Below are positions 39,946 to 52,850 of a stretch of 64,000 bases of DNA, in pieces. This stretch comes from Terrisporobacter petrolearius (GTDB lineage Bacteria > Bacillota > Clostridia > Peptostreptococcales > Peptostreptococcaceae). Below the pieces are notes generated by a model. That model searched no databases. It had not been told where the DNA came from and was given only the letters and a program-made list of their open reading frames with translations. How positions within the stretch are numbered: the stretch's first letter is position 1; each line of letters begins with the position of its first letter. A program made the position numbers and the translations under genes. The stretch lies in NCBI RefSeq assembly GCF_032598785.1, contig NZ_CP102984.1. One strand, written 5' to 3'.

Positions 39946-40017
39946 TTTACTAAATAGTTGATTTATTTTAATTCTGGTATTTAAGTCTTTTTTTCATTAT
40001 AAGTAATCTTAAATATA

Positions 40018-40045
40018 TAAAAAGACACACTGTAAAGGTGTGTCT
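40018..40045 (-). terminator. Terminator of rrn4
   Basis: The minus-strand stem AGACACAC / GTGTGTCT (loop CTTTACA) is followed by five Ts, 28 nt beyond the rrn4 5S gene. Confidence 0.8.
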
Positions 40046-40072
40046 AAAATATTTCCAACAATAAAAAAGATT

Positions 40073-40189
<117 letters not shown>

Positions 40190-40401
40190 TAAAATTCATT
40201 ACACTCATATCGCCAACGATATTTCTTTGCTATCGCTTCAGAAAAATCCGTTGCTCAAAGTGTTTTTAAGTATTAACTTTTGTTAGTACTTTCAAAACTG
40301 CTAACATTTAATATTTCCATTATATTTTTTAGCAACTGAAATCTTCTTTATAATTATATAATCAAAGATTTAGTTGGCGATATAAACCTTTAGGTTTATT
40401 T

Positions 40402-43300
<2,899 letters not shown>

Positions 43301-43500
43301 AGTTATTAAAATGCTTCGCCAATGTTTTTGTCTTCATATCCATTCAGACAAATCCCATTGCTCAAAGTTTGATATTTTTAAAAGTTATCTTCTTTATATG
43401 ATATATTTTTTAAGAAGTTTATCTTCTTCTTTATATAATGTCATATCACTAAATGTTATGCAGTTTTCAAAGTACTAGGCACTTAACAAATAAGTACAAA

Positions 43501-43576
43501 TGGTGGAGATAAACGGGATCGAACCGTTGACCCCCTGCGTGCAAGGCAGGTGCTCTCCCAGCTGAGCTATACCCCC
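43501..43576 (-). tRNA. tRNA-Ala(TGC), 16S-23S spacer of rrn4
   Basis: Same sequence as in rrn1 and rrn2; anticodon loop CTTGCAC; CCA encoded. Confidence 0.95.
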
Positions 43577-43682
43577 ATATGTTTTTTCAACAAAATATAT
43601 TATAATCATTTTGTTGAATCTCGTCAATATTTTTTGTAAGAGTTAAAGAACCCTCAAAATTAAACAGTAGGTTAATTCTCCC

Positions 43683-45187
<1,505 letters not shown>

Positions 45188-45330
45188 AAAAAGTTGTCCA
45201 TCGCTCAGACTAATCATTATCTGAATATCTGGCTTGGTTTGTTTGTTGTTTCAGTTTAATTCTTTAAGAATTAATTTATTGTTAACCTACTGTTTAATTT
45301 TCAAAGTTCTTTGCTTGTTTCAACTTCTTT

Positions 45331-45359
45331 ATCTTACCAAAGTTGTTTTTCTTTGTCAA
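45331..45359 (-). promoter_or_regulatory. rrn4 promoter P1
   Basis: On the minus strand TTGACA, a 17-nt spacer, then TAAGAT. Confidence 0.75.
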
Positions 45360-45412
45360 CAACTTTTCTAAGAAATTTTCATTTGTCTGCCCTTATCTCA
45401 AGGACAAGTAAT

Positions 45413-45441
45413 ATTATATCATTTATAGCACAGTAGGTCAA
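45413..45441 (-). promoter_or_regulatory. rrn4 promoter P2
   Basis: On the minus strand TTGACC, a 17-nt spacer, then a consensus TATAAT, followed by ACTTGTCCTTGAGA. The -35 lies 12 nt past the stop of the small ORF upstream. Confidence 0.75.
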
Positions 45442-45452
45442 CACTTTTTTAT

Positions 45453-45644
45453 TTATTTTGCTATTTTGTTTTTATAATTATACGTAATATTTGAAGTAGC
45501 TGACTTTGTGTTATTCTTTTTGTTATTACAGATTACTTTATTAAATACTTTAAATGTATCTTCACATAAAAAAATCATAACTTGTAAACATAAAAAGCAT
45601 ATACTTATAAGACATATCCATGACATAATTTGATTCATTTTCAT
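45453..45644 (-). CDS. Small hydrophobic protein, hypothetical
   Basis: A 63-residue ORF with one likely transmembrane segment (about residues 7-27, SWICLISICFLCLQVMIFLC) and a basic, Asn/Lys-rich tail. GGAAGGGG lies shortly before two possible ATG codons (residues 1 and 3). It sits alone between lysS and the rrn4 promoters. No family recognised. The good ribosome-binding site and membrane helix argue for a real gene; the AT-rich context makes chance possible. Confidence 0.35.
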   Translation of the reverse strand: MKMNQIMSWICLISICFLCLQVMIFLCEDTFKVFNKVICNNKKNNTKSATSNITYNYKNKIAK

Positions 45645-45863
45645 TGCCCCTTCCGTATAACATTAATTTTTATATTCATTTCTAAGTATTTATCCATTTT
45701 TCCTTTAATAATTTTTCTTTCATTATTTTCATAATAAAATATCATTTTTTCTTTTTTATCATTTTAAATTAGGTAGCAACATTTTTTGTTCATGTTTTTT
45801 ATATTTTACTGTTGATATGTAAATTAATTTTTGTAATAAAAATATTTCTATTTTGTGCAACAA

Positions 45864-45913
45864 AAAAACTCATGCCTATATAACTATAAAATTTATTAAG
45901 CACGAGTTTTTTA
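45864..45913 (-). terminator. Terminator of the dusB-greA-lysS run
   Basis: The minus-strand stem AAAAACTCGTGC ... GCATGAGTTTTTTT encloses a loop of about 25 nt, starting a few nucleotides after the lysS stop. Confidence 0.7.
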
Positions 45914-45921
45914 TATTAAAA

Positions 45922-47442
45922 CTATTCTTCTATTTGATTTTTATTTTGGTCAATAGGTTTCATCGTTGGGAATAGTATTACATCTCTTATCGATGCAGAG
46001 TTAGTAAGTAACATCATAACTCTATCTATACCTATTCCTAGTCCACCTGTTGGAGGTAAACCTACCTCCAACGCATTTATGAAGTCTTCATCCATATCGC
46101 AAGCTTCATCATCACCTAATTCTTTTTTTCTCATTTGATCCATAAATCTTCCTTTTTGGTCTATTGGATCATTAAGTTCAGAGAATGCATTAGCTAATTC
46201 CCATTTATTTGCGAAAGCTTCGAATCTATCAGTTTTTCTTGGGTCTTCAACATTTCTCTTAGCAAGAGGTGATACTTCAACTGGATGATGTGTTATAAAT
46301 GTTGGTTGGATTAATTTATCTTCACCGAATTCTTCGAAGAATGCATTTATAACTTCTCCTCTTCTCATTCCAGGCATTATTTCTATACCTTTTTCTCTAG
46401 CTATTTCTAAAGCTTCTTCGTCTGTATTTATTATATCAAAGTCAACACCAGTATATTCTTTAACGCATTCTATCATTGTCATTCTTCTCCAAGGTGGTTT
46501 GAAATCTATTTCAGTTCCTTGGTAATTTACAACTGTGCTTCCTGTAGCTACTTCCGCCATATGAGATATAAGATTTTCAGTTATTCTCATCATATCTTCA
46601 TAATCAGCATATGCTTGATATAATTCCATAGCAGTATATTCTGGGTTATGCTTTATAGACATACCTTCATTTCTGAACATTCTACCCATTTCATATACTT
46701 TATCAAATCCACCTACTATAAGTCTTTTTAAGTATAATTCATTTGCTATTCTTAAGTACATTGGTATATCTAGTGTATTGTGATGAGTAACAAATGGTCT
46801 AGCATTGGCTCCACCAGCAATAGTATTCAATATAGGTGTTTCAACTTCTAAGAATCCTCTTTCATCTAAGAATGCTCTTAGGGCTTTTAATGCTTTTGTT
46901 CTTGTTAAGAACGCATCTTTAACTTCTGGGTTAACTATTAAGTCAACATATCTTTGTCTATATCTTATATCTTGATCTTTTAATCCATGATACTTTTCTG
47001 GTAATACTTGTAGTGATTTAGATAATAAAACTACAGAAGTCGCTTTTACTGATATCTCTTCTTTTTTAGTTTTAAATACTTCACCTTCTAAACCTATGAT
47101 ATCACCTATATCATAAGTTTTAAAAATATCGTAATCTTCTTCGCCTATTCTATCTTTTCTTACGTAACATTGTATTCTTCCATCTTGATCTTGGATATCT
47201 ATAAATCCAGCTTTTCCTTGAAGTCTTTTGCTCATTATACGTCCAGCTATTTTAACAACTTTTCCTTCCATTTCGTCAAAGTTATCTTTTATATCTTTAG
47301 AATAGTTAGTTCTATCATATCTGCTTTGTTCAAATGGGTTTTTGCCCATTTCTTGTAACTTGCTCAATTTTTCTCTTCTTACTTTAAGTACTTCTGTAAG
47401 GTCTTCTTGGTTATCAATCATATTTTGTTGATCTTTACTCAT
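45922..47442 (-). CDS. lysS: Lysyl-tRNA synthetase (class II)
   Basis: LysS charges tRNA-Lys. An N-terminal OB-fold anticodon domain (about 60-160) precedes the class II catalytic core with motif 2 (MFRNEGMSIKHNPEYT) and motif 3 (GLGIGIDRVMML). The length of 506 residues is standard. TTGGAGG precedes the ATG. It is the last gene of a dusB-greA-lysS run, an order common in clostridia, and is followed by a terminator. Confidence 0.97.
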   Translation of the reverse strand: MSKDQQNMIDNQEDLTEVLKVRREKLSKLQEMGKNPFEQSRYDRTNYSKDIKDNFDEMEGKVVKIAGRIMSKRLQGKAGFIDIQDQDGRIQCYVRKDRIGEEDYDIFKTYDIGDIIGLEGEVFKTKKEEISVKATSVVLLSKSLQVLPEKYHGLKDQDIRYRQRYVDLIVNPEVKDAFLTRTKALKALRAFLDERGFLEVETPILNTIAGGANARPFVTHHNTLDIPMYLRIANELYLKRLIVGGFDKVYEMGRMFRNEGMSIKHNPEYTAMELYQAYADYEDMMRITENLISHMAEVATGSTVVNYQGTEIDFKPPWRRMTMIECVKEYTGVDFDIINTDEEALEIAREKGIEIMPGMRRGEVINAFFEEFGEDKLIQPTFITHHPVEVSPLAKRNVEDPRKTDRFEAFANKWELANAFSELNDPIDQKGRFMDQMRKKELGDDEACDMDEDFINALEVGLPPTGGLGIGIDRVMMLLTNSASIRDVILFPTMKPIDQNKNQIEE

Positions 47443-47483
47443 TTTTATCCTCCAAGTTATGTTCTTATTAAATTTTAGTTAAA

Positions 47484-47960
47484 TTATCTTCTTATATCTA
47501 ATATTTTATATATTGCAACACCATTTGGCACTTGAACTTCAACATCATCACCTTTATGTTTTCCTATTAACGCGCTTCCTACTGGTGATTCATTTGATAT
47601 TTTACCATTGTATGGATCAGCTTCTGCAGAACCTACTATTGTATATTCTACTTCTTCTTCAAAGTCAGTATCATATACTTTAACTGTTGATCCAATTGTT
47701 ACTATATTGCTGTCTATTTGACTTTCATCTATTATAACAGCCTTTCTTAAAATATTTTCTAATTTTACAATTCTTTCTTCTACTTGAGCTTGCTCATTTT
47801 TAGCTTCATCGTATTCAGCATTTTCCGATAAGTCTCCAAATGAAATAGCTACTTTTATTCTTTCTGCAACTTCTTTTCTCTTAACTGTTTTTAAGTACTC
47901 TACTTCTTCTTCTATTTTGTTGTAACCTTCCTGTGTAAGTATCTCTTGTTTTTCTACCAT
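47484..47960 (-). CDS. greA: Transcription elongation factor GreA
   Basis: GreA rescues backtracked RNA polymerase by stimulating transcript cleavage. The N-terminal coiled coil (about residues 10-75) contains ISFGDLSENAEYDEAKNEQA with the acidic tip residues. A C-terminal FKBP-like domain includes SNESPVGSALIGKHKGDDV. The length of 158 residues is typical. It lies 41 nt upstream of lysS, and a GGAG-type site followed by GGGGTT precedes the ATG. Confidence 0.97.
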   Translation of the reverse strand: MVEKQEILTQEGYNKIEEEVEYLKTVKRKEVAERIKVAISFGDLSENAEYDEAKNEQAQVEERIVKLENILRKAVIIDESQIDSNIVTIGSTVKVYDTDFEEEVEYTIVGSAEADPYNGKISNESPVGSALIGKHKGDDVEVQVPNGVAIYKILDIRR

Positions 47961-48057
47961 AACCCCTACAACTCCTTCTATATAATTTTAAAATACGCTT
48001 ATTCAACATATTTTACATTTATTCCTATTGATTTATTATGCGCTATATTATAAGTCA

Positions 48058-49035
48058 CTATCTTATTTGTGTCAAGGAGTGTTCCATATACTCTTCTAAC
48101 ATAGCAATTACTTCTTTGTAATCTGTTATTTTATTAATTTGATCTCTGTATTTAGCGGAATTTTTTAAGCCTTTTAAATACCAACCTATATGTTTTCTCA
48201 TTTCTCTTACAGCAACATATTCTCCATGTTCAGCTACTGCTAAATTCATATGCTTTATTGCCGTAGTTATTCTTTCTTCTAGTGTTGGTTCAGGTAATAT
48301 TTCTCCAGTTTCCATATAATGATTTATTCTTTTGAATATCCAAGGGTTTCCTTGCGCGCCCCTACCAATCATTATAGCATCACATTTAGTTTTTTCTAAC
48401 ATATTTACTGCATCTTCAACTTCAAATACATCTCCATTACCTATCACAGGTATGTTTATAGTTTGCTTTATTTGCTCAATTATATCCCAGTCTGCCTTAC
48501 CAGAATAAAATTGTTCTCTTGTCCTACCGTGTATAGCTAAAGCACTTATTCCACATTGTTCTGCTATTTTAGCTATCTCAACAGCATTTACACTGTCGTT
48601 GTCCCAGCCTTTTCTTATTTTTAATGTAACTGGTTTTTTTGAGTTCTTAACTACTGAACTTAAAACTTCTGATGCTAGTTTAGGATTTCTCATCAAAGCA
48701 GATCCATCACCATTTTTTATAACCTTTGGTGCTGGACACCCCATATTTATATCCAAAATTTCATTTGGATACTCATTCATTATAGCCGCTGCTTTTCCCA
48801 TAAATTCTGGTTCCGATCCAAATATTTGAACTGCAATAGGGTGTTCTTCATCTTCTATTTTTAACATTTTTTTAGTATTTTCATCATCATAGCAAAGAGC
48901 CTTAGCATTTATCATCTCCGTGTAAAGCATTCCACATCCTTTTTCTTTACAAATTAATCTAAAGGGTAAGTCTGTTACACCTGCCATAGGAGATAAAAAA
49001 ACTTTATTATTTAATTGGACATTGCCTATTTTCAT
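48058..49035 (-). CDS. dusB: tRNA-dihydrouridine synthase
   Basis: An FMN enzyme that reduces uridine to dihydrouridine in tRNA D loops. FLSPMAGVTDLPFR at the N-terminus binds FMN. The catalytic cysteine is C100 in INMGCPAPKV, and GDGSALMRNP and AIHGRTREQFYSG follow. The length of 325 residues is standard for DusB. AAAGGAGAC precedes the ATG. It is the first gene of the dusB-greA-lysS run. Confidence 0.94.
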   Translation of the reverse strand: MKIGNVQLNNKVFLSPMAGVTDLPFRLICKEKGCGMLYTEMINAKALCYDDENTKKMLKIEDEEHPIAVQIFGSEPEFMGKAAAIMNEYPNEILDINMGCPAPKVIKNGDGSALMRNPKLASEVLSSVVKNSKKPVTLKIRKGWDNDSVNAVEIAKIAEQCGISALAIHGRTREQFYSGKADWDIIEQIKQTINIPVIGNGDVFEVEDAVNMLEKTKCDAIMIGRGAQGNPWIFKRINHYMETGEILPEPTLEERITTAIKHMNLAVAEHGEYVAVREMRKHIGWYLKGLKNSAKYRDQINKITDYKEVIAMLEEYMEHSLTQIR

Positions 49036-49171
49036 CTTCTGTCTCCTTTTAATTATGAATTATTTATAATGATTAACATTTTTCCAAATTTTAATTAACT
49101 ACTCTAAATATATTATTACAAATTCTGAAAATATACTATTATTATTTTGTATTGTATTATTTTTACATATT

Positions 49172-49199
49172 AAAAAGGAATTGGATTGCACCAATTCCT
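49172..49199 (-). terminator. Terminator of the ECF-coaX operon
   Basis: The minus-strand stem AGGAATTGG / CCAATTCCT (loop TGCAAT) is followed by TTTTAAT, shortly after the coaX stop. Confidence 0.8.
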
Positions 49200-49207
49200 C
49201 TGTGACT

Positions 49208-49975
49208 TTATTTATTTTTTTCGTGTATTAATCTTAATCCTTCTAAAGTTAAAAATCTATCTACATAATCTATGCTATCAGTTTCTGAATGAATAAGAGA
49301 AGATAATCCTCCTGTAGCTATAACTTTTATATTTTCACTACGTAATTCTTTTTTCATCATTGATATTATTTTTTCTACCTGTCCAACGTACCCATATATT
49401 ATTCCTGATTGCATTGCTTCCACTGTAGTTTTACAAATAGTCTTGCCTGGTTTAAGAAGCTCAACTCTAGGAAGTTTTGCTGCACCATTAAATAATGCTT
49501 CACTTGATATCTTAAGTCCTGGACATATTGTTCCACCTAGATACTCTGCTTTTTCAGATATAGCACAGAACGTTGTAGCTGTTCCAAAGTCTACTATTAT
49601 TAGTGGACTTCCATATTTTTCAATTGCAGCCACAGCATTTACTATTCTGTCTGCTCCTACTTGTTTAGGATTATCATATTTTATATTTAGTCCTGTTTTT
49701 ATTCCAGGACCCACTATCATAGGTTTTTTGTCGCAATACTTTATGCAAAAATTTTCTAAAGCATGCATTACATTGGGAACAACTGAAGATATTATTACAT
49801 CATCAATTGATTTTAAGTCTATTTTATCATAGGTTAATAAATTGCTTATTAACATTCCATACTCATCAGATGTTTTGTGTATATCTGTACAAATCCTCCA
49901 GTCTTTTACTAAAGTCTTTCCTTCGTATACACCTATAACCATATTTGTATTTCCTATATCAAATACTAATAGCAT
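49208..49975 (-). CDS. coaX: Type III pantothenate kinase
   Basis: CoaX phosphorylates pantothenate, the first step of coenzyme A synthesis. ASKHA-fold motifs are visible: LLVFDIGNTNMVIGVY (residues 2-17), PKQVGADRIVNA and IIVDFGTATTF. The length of 255 residues is normal. It lies 17 nt downstream of an ECF transporter S-component; the pair suggests uptake and trapping of pantothenate. Confidence 0.95.
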   Translation of the reverse strand: MLLVFDIGNTNMVIGVYEGKTLVKDWRICTDIHKTSDEYGMLISNLLTYDKIDLKSIDDVIISSVVPNVMHALENFCIKYCDKKPMIVGPGIKTGLNIKYDNPKQVGADRIVNAVAAIEKYGSPLIIVDFGTATTFCAISEKAEYLGGTICPGLKISSEALFNGAAKLPRVELLKPGKTICKTTVEAMQSGIIYGYVGQVEKIISMMKKELRSENIKVIATGGLSSLIHSETDSIDYVDRFLTLEGLRLIHEKNK

Positions 49976-49992
49976 ATGTTTAAACCTTCTTT

Positions 49993-50595
49993 CTATTTTT
50001 TGCCTTTTCTTATTAGTGCCACTGAAACTGCAGATACTATCAATCCTGCGATTAAAGCTTCTGGTACTCCGCTTGTTAAAACAACGCCAAATAATAATTT
50101 AGCTGCGCTTGATCCTTGCTGTTCCATAAGTGCTAAGTATTTATCTGCGTATAGTATATAAATCATACCTAAAACGCCAGCCGTATTAGCAATAGATCCT
50201 ATTATACCTGCTACAAATCCTGAAGCATATACCTTTTTGCTTAACTTGTATACACCTTGATATACATAATAAGCTACTATTCCTATTAGTATTCTAGGAA
50301 GTACAGACACTAGTGGATTTATAAATAATGGCGACAATAGTACTGGTTGTGTTATTGCGTTCCATAAACTTGTTAGTCCAAATATCAACCCTATTGTTGC
50401 GCCTACTAATGGACCTTCTATAATCGCACCTATAATAACTGGTATATGCATTATAGTTGCTTTTATAGGTCCTATAGGTATATAACCTATAAACGGTAAC
50501 ATCGACATCATAATAGAAATTGCAGATAAAACTCCTATTATAGTCATTTTCCTTACATTTAACCTTCTTTGTGCTGATGCTTGTGTGTTAATCAT
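49993..50595 (-). CDS. ECF transporter S-component, probable pantothenate uptake (PanT-like)
   Basis: A 200-residue integral membrane protein with about six hydrophobic helices, preceded by an ARRLNVRK-like basic segment (QRRLNVRKMTIIGVLSAI), typical of ECF S-components (substrate-binding subunits that dock to a shared EcfA/A'/T module encoded elsewhere). The substrate is inferred from the next gene, coaX; folate or another vitamin is possible. Expression probably starts at the promoter at 50733-50761, followed by a leader with repeated hairpins. Confidence 0.8.
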   Translation of the reverse strand: MINTQASAQRRLNVRKMTIIGVLSAISIMMSMLPFIGYIPIGPIKATIMHIPVIIGAIIEGPLVGATIGLIFGLTSLWNAITQPVLLSPLFINPLVSVLPRILIGIVAYYVYQGVYKLSKKVYASGFVAGIIGSIANTAGVLGMIYILYADKYLALMEQQGSSAAKLLFGVVLTSGVPEALIAGLIVSAVSVALIRKGKK

Positions 50596-50599
50596 AATA

Positions 50600-50725
50600 A
50601 AAATACACCCCCGTTCCAGCTCTTAAAAGATGCCGGACTATTTTAATTTTATTTAGTTTTGACTTTTGCGACTCTTAAATGTCAACTAAGTCAGACTCTT
50701 CGTTAAGAAGATGTCAGCTATATAA
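50600..50725 (-). promoter_or_regulatory. Structured 5' leader of the ECF-coaX operon (candidate vitamin-responsive RNA)
   Basis: Three short similar units occur in a row on the minus strand: GACATcttcttaacgaaGAGTC, GACATttaaGAGTC and CCGGCATcttttaaGAGCTGG. Each can form a small hairpin with an unpaired A after the C of the 5' arm. A longer pairing TTAGTTGAC / GTCAAAACTAA encloses the middle unit. The layout recalls the pan motif (tandem stem-loops with bulged A residues before pantothenate genes), but I cannot confirm a match. Confidence 0.4.
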
Positions 50726-50732
50726 CAAGACA

Positions 50733-50761
50733 ATTTTAACAGTGACTTTTTGCATTGTCAA
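50733..50761 (-). promoter_or_regulatory. Promoter of the ECF-coaX operon
   Basis: On the minus strand TTGACA, a 17-nt spacer, then TAAAAT. Transcription would start near 50726, giving a leader of about 130 nt. Confidence 0.75.
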
Positions 50762-50805
50762 CAATATTATAAACATATATAGTTCAAATTTTTTGTATGG
50801 TTTTA

Positions 50806-51774
50806 TTATTTGTCATTTTCTAATTCATTATAAGAAATAATATCTTTTATGTTTTCAGCATTTTTTATGGCATTTATAATACTTTTTTCTACTACTTCCG
50901 CTGCTAGGCTTCCTAATAGAGTAATATCTGAATCAACTTCTATTTTCCCAGTTGACATAGTAAATATTGCGTCTCCATCATGAGGTGTGTGTATAGGAAA
51001 TATGGATTTTGCATATCCATCATGAGCCATTTGAGATATTTTTTTACATTGTGTTTTTGTTAATTTGGCATTAGTGGCAACTATGCCTATAGTTGTATTG
51101 TCTATTTTAAATCCACCTTTTACAAACCCCGACTTCATTATTTCATATGTATTTAGTAATTTTGTTTTATCATCGTTTAACACTCCAGCTATTACTTTTC
51201 CATCCTCATATATATCTCCAAAAGCATTAACAGCTATTAATGCCGATACTACTATACCATTATCAAGCTTAATTGAGCAACTTCCTATTCCACCTTTTGT
51301 TACATAGTTCAATCCTTTTATTTTTCCTACAGTGGCTCCACATCCGGCTCCATAGTTACCTTGCTTTAATTCAGTTTCACTGGCATTTAAACAGGCCTTG
51401 TATCCCATTTCTTTATCTGGCCTTACCTTATAATCTCCTACACCTAAGTCAAACAACACGGCTCCTGTTACAATAGGTACTTTACAAACTCCAACATCAA
51501 AACCTATATTTTTTTCTTCTAGATATTTACTTACCCCGCATGTAGACTCTAATCCGAAAGCTGATCCTCCAGATAATACTACTGCATGTACTTTTTGAAC
51601 TGAATTTATTGGATCTAGCAAATCTGTTTCTCTCGTTCCTGGAGCAGATCCTCTAACATCAACTCCACAAGTTGCGCCTTCTTCACATATTACAACAGTA
51701 CAACCAGTTAACGCATCTGTATCTTCTATTTGACCAACTCTCAACCCCTTTACATCCAAAATATTATTATACAT
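50806..51774 (-). CDS. P1 family peptidase (DmpA/NylC-like, Ntn-type)
   Basis: A 322-residue member of the DmpA/endo-type 6-aminohexanoate hydrolase superfamily, which matures by self-cleavage to expose an N-terminal nucleophile. Conserved segments are GLRVGQIEDTDALTGCTVV, RGSAPGTRETDLL, VLSGGSAFGLES and GFKIDNTTIGIVATNA; by comparison with NylC the cut would fall between N226 and T227. The natural substrate is unknown. Its start overlaps the birA 3' end by 8 bp, so the two are probably co-translated. No signal peptide is seen. Confidence 0.85.
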   Translation of the reverse strand: MYNNILDVKGLRVGQIEDTDALTGCTVVICEEGATCGVDVRGSAPGTRETDLLDPINSVQKVHAVVLSGGSAFGLESTCGVSKYLEEKNIGFDVGVCKVPIVTGAVLFDLGVGDYKVRPDKEMGYKACLNASETELKQGNYGAGCGATVGKIKGLNYVTKGGIGSCSIKLDNGIVVSALIAVNAFGDIYEDGKVIAGVLNDDKTKLLNTYEIMKSGFVKGGFKIDNTTIGIVATNAKLTKTQCKKISQMAHDGYAKSIFPIHTPHDGDAIFTMSTGKIEVDSDITLLGSLAAEVVEKSIINAIKNAENIKDIISYNELENDK

Positions 51775-52744
51775 ATCCTTTAACTCCCCTTATTGAAACT
51801 TCTCCAGATAAAATTTCTTGTACGTTATTGTTAGCATCCCTTACTATTAAATTTCCGTTATCACTAATATCAATGCATTTGACTAGTTCCTTCTCATCAC
51901 CTTTAATTATATATACATCTTTATTCAGTATTGCTGAGTATTCTTTGCAAATTTTTAAAGTTTCTTCTTTGTAATCATTTTTTATATAATCATTATATAG
52001 CTTTTCAAATTCATAAAGAACTTGTGATACTATTTCTACCCTTGATAAATGATAATTTTCTTTATATAAAGATGTTGCTTTTTCTTCTAAGTCTTTATCG
52101 AAGTCTAGGTTTTTCACATTCATACCTATTCCAACTACCACATAGTTGATTCTTTCAATTTCGGCAGATAACTCAGTTAGTATTCCACTTACTTTTTTAT
52201 TGTTTATAATAATATCATTTGGCCATTTAATTTTTGCAGGTACCTGTAAGTTATTTAATGCTTTTAATATAGCTGCTCCTGCTATTAAAGTTATAAAAGG
52301 AGCTTTGTATGGTATAATCTCTGGTTTAAGTATTATGCTCATCCATATACCTTCTTTGGATTTTGATTGCCAATTTCTCCCCAATCTTCCTTTGCCTTTT
52401 GTTTGTTCTTCGCTTATAACTACAGTTCCTTCTTCAGCATTATTGCCTATTTTCTTTAAGTAATCATTAGTTGAATCTACACTTTCAAGATGAATTATAT
52501 TTTTTCCTATAGTTTCTGTTTTTAAATTATGATAGACATTCTGTGGGTTTAATAAATCTTTTGGTGAGCCAATTAATCTATATCCTTTTTTGTTAACAGA
52601 TTCTATATTGTAGCCTGATTCTCGTAAAACATTAATATGTTTCCATATAGCTGTTCTAGATATACCTAGCCTTTTTGATAATTCCTCTCCCGATACAAAG
52701 TCCGATCCACTGTCTAAAATAGCTTCTATTATTTTATCTCTCAT
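51767..52744 (-). CDS. birA: Bifunctional biotin ligase / biotin operon repressor BirA
   Basis: BirA attaches biotin to carboxylase carrier proteins and, with its N-terminal domain, represses biotin genes. A winged HTH lies at residues 1-60 (ELSKRLGISRTAIWKHINVL). The ligase core has TKGKGRLGRNWQSKSKEGIWMS and KIKWPNDIIINNKKVSGIL, followed by the C-terminal SH3-like domain. The length of 325 residues is normal for the two-domain type. GAGGTG precedes the ATG. Confidence 0.94.
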   Translation of the reverse strand: MRDKIIEAILDSGSDFVSGEELSKRLGISRTAIWKHINVLRESGYNIESVNKKGYRLIGSPKDLLNPQNVYHNLKTETIGKNIIHLESVDSTNDYLKKIGNNAEEGTVVISEEQTKGKGRLGRNWQSKSKEGIWMSIILKPEIIPYKAPFITLIAGAAILKALNNLQVPAKIKWPNDIIINNKKVSGILTELSAEIERINYVVVGIGMNVKNLDFDKDLEEKATSLYKENYHLSRVEIVSQVLYEFEKLYNDYIKNDYKEETLKICKEYSAILNKDVYIIKGDEKELVKCIDISDNGNLIVRDANNNVQEILSGEVSIRGVKGYV

Positions 52745-52809
52745 ACTTCACCTCTATTATTTCGCATTTTTTATAAATTAATTATACACTAATTATATTA
52801 TATATAAAT

Positions 52810-52842
52810 AAAAACAGGGCTTTAATGCAAGCCCTGTTTTTC
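52810..52842 (-). terminator. Terminator of tilS-ftsH
   Basis: The minus-strand stem AAAACAGGGCTT / AAGCCCTGTTTT is followed by a T run. The flanking A and T tracts make it suitable for both directions. Confidence 0.85.
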
Positions 52843-52850
52843 TGTTTAAA

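Larger units (their letters stand above)
39254..40017 (-). other. rrn3 upstream region, largely non-coding
   Basis: A stretch of about 760 bp without an intact gene. It contains the rrn3 leader and two promoters (39397-39511), a cluster of three DnaA-box sequences (39577-39719) and, at about 39835-39945, a minus-strand reading frame fragment that may be transposase debris. Base composition is very AT-rich. Confidence 0.6.
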
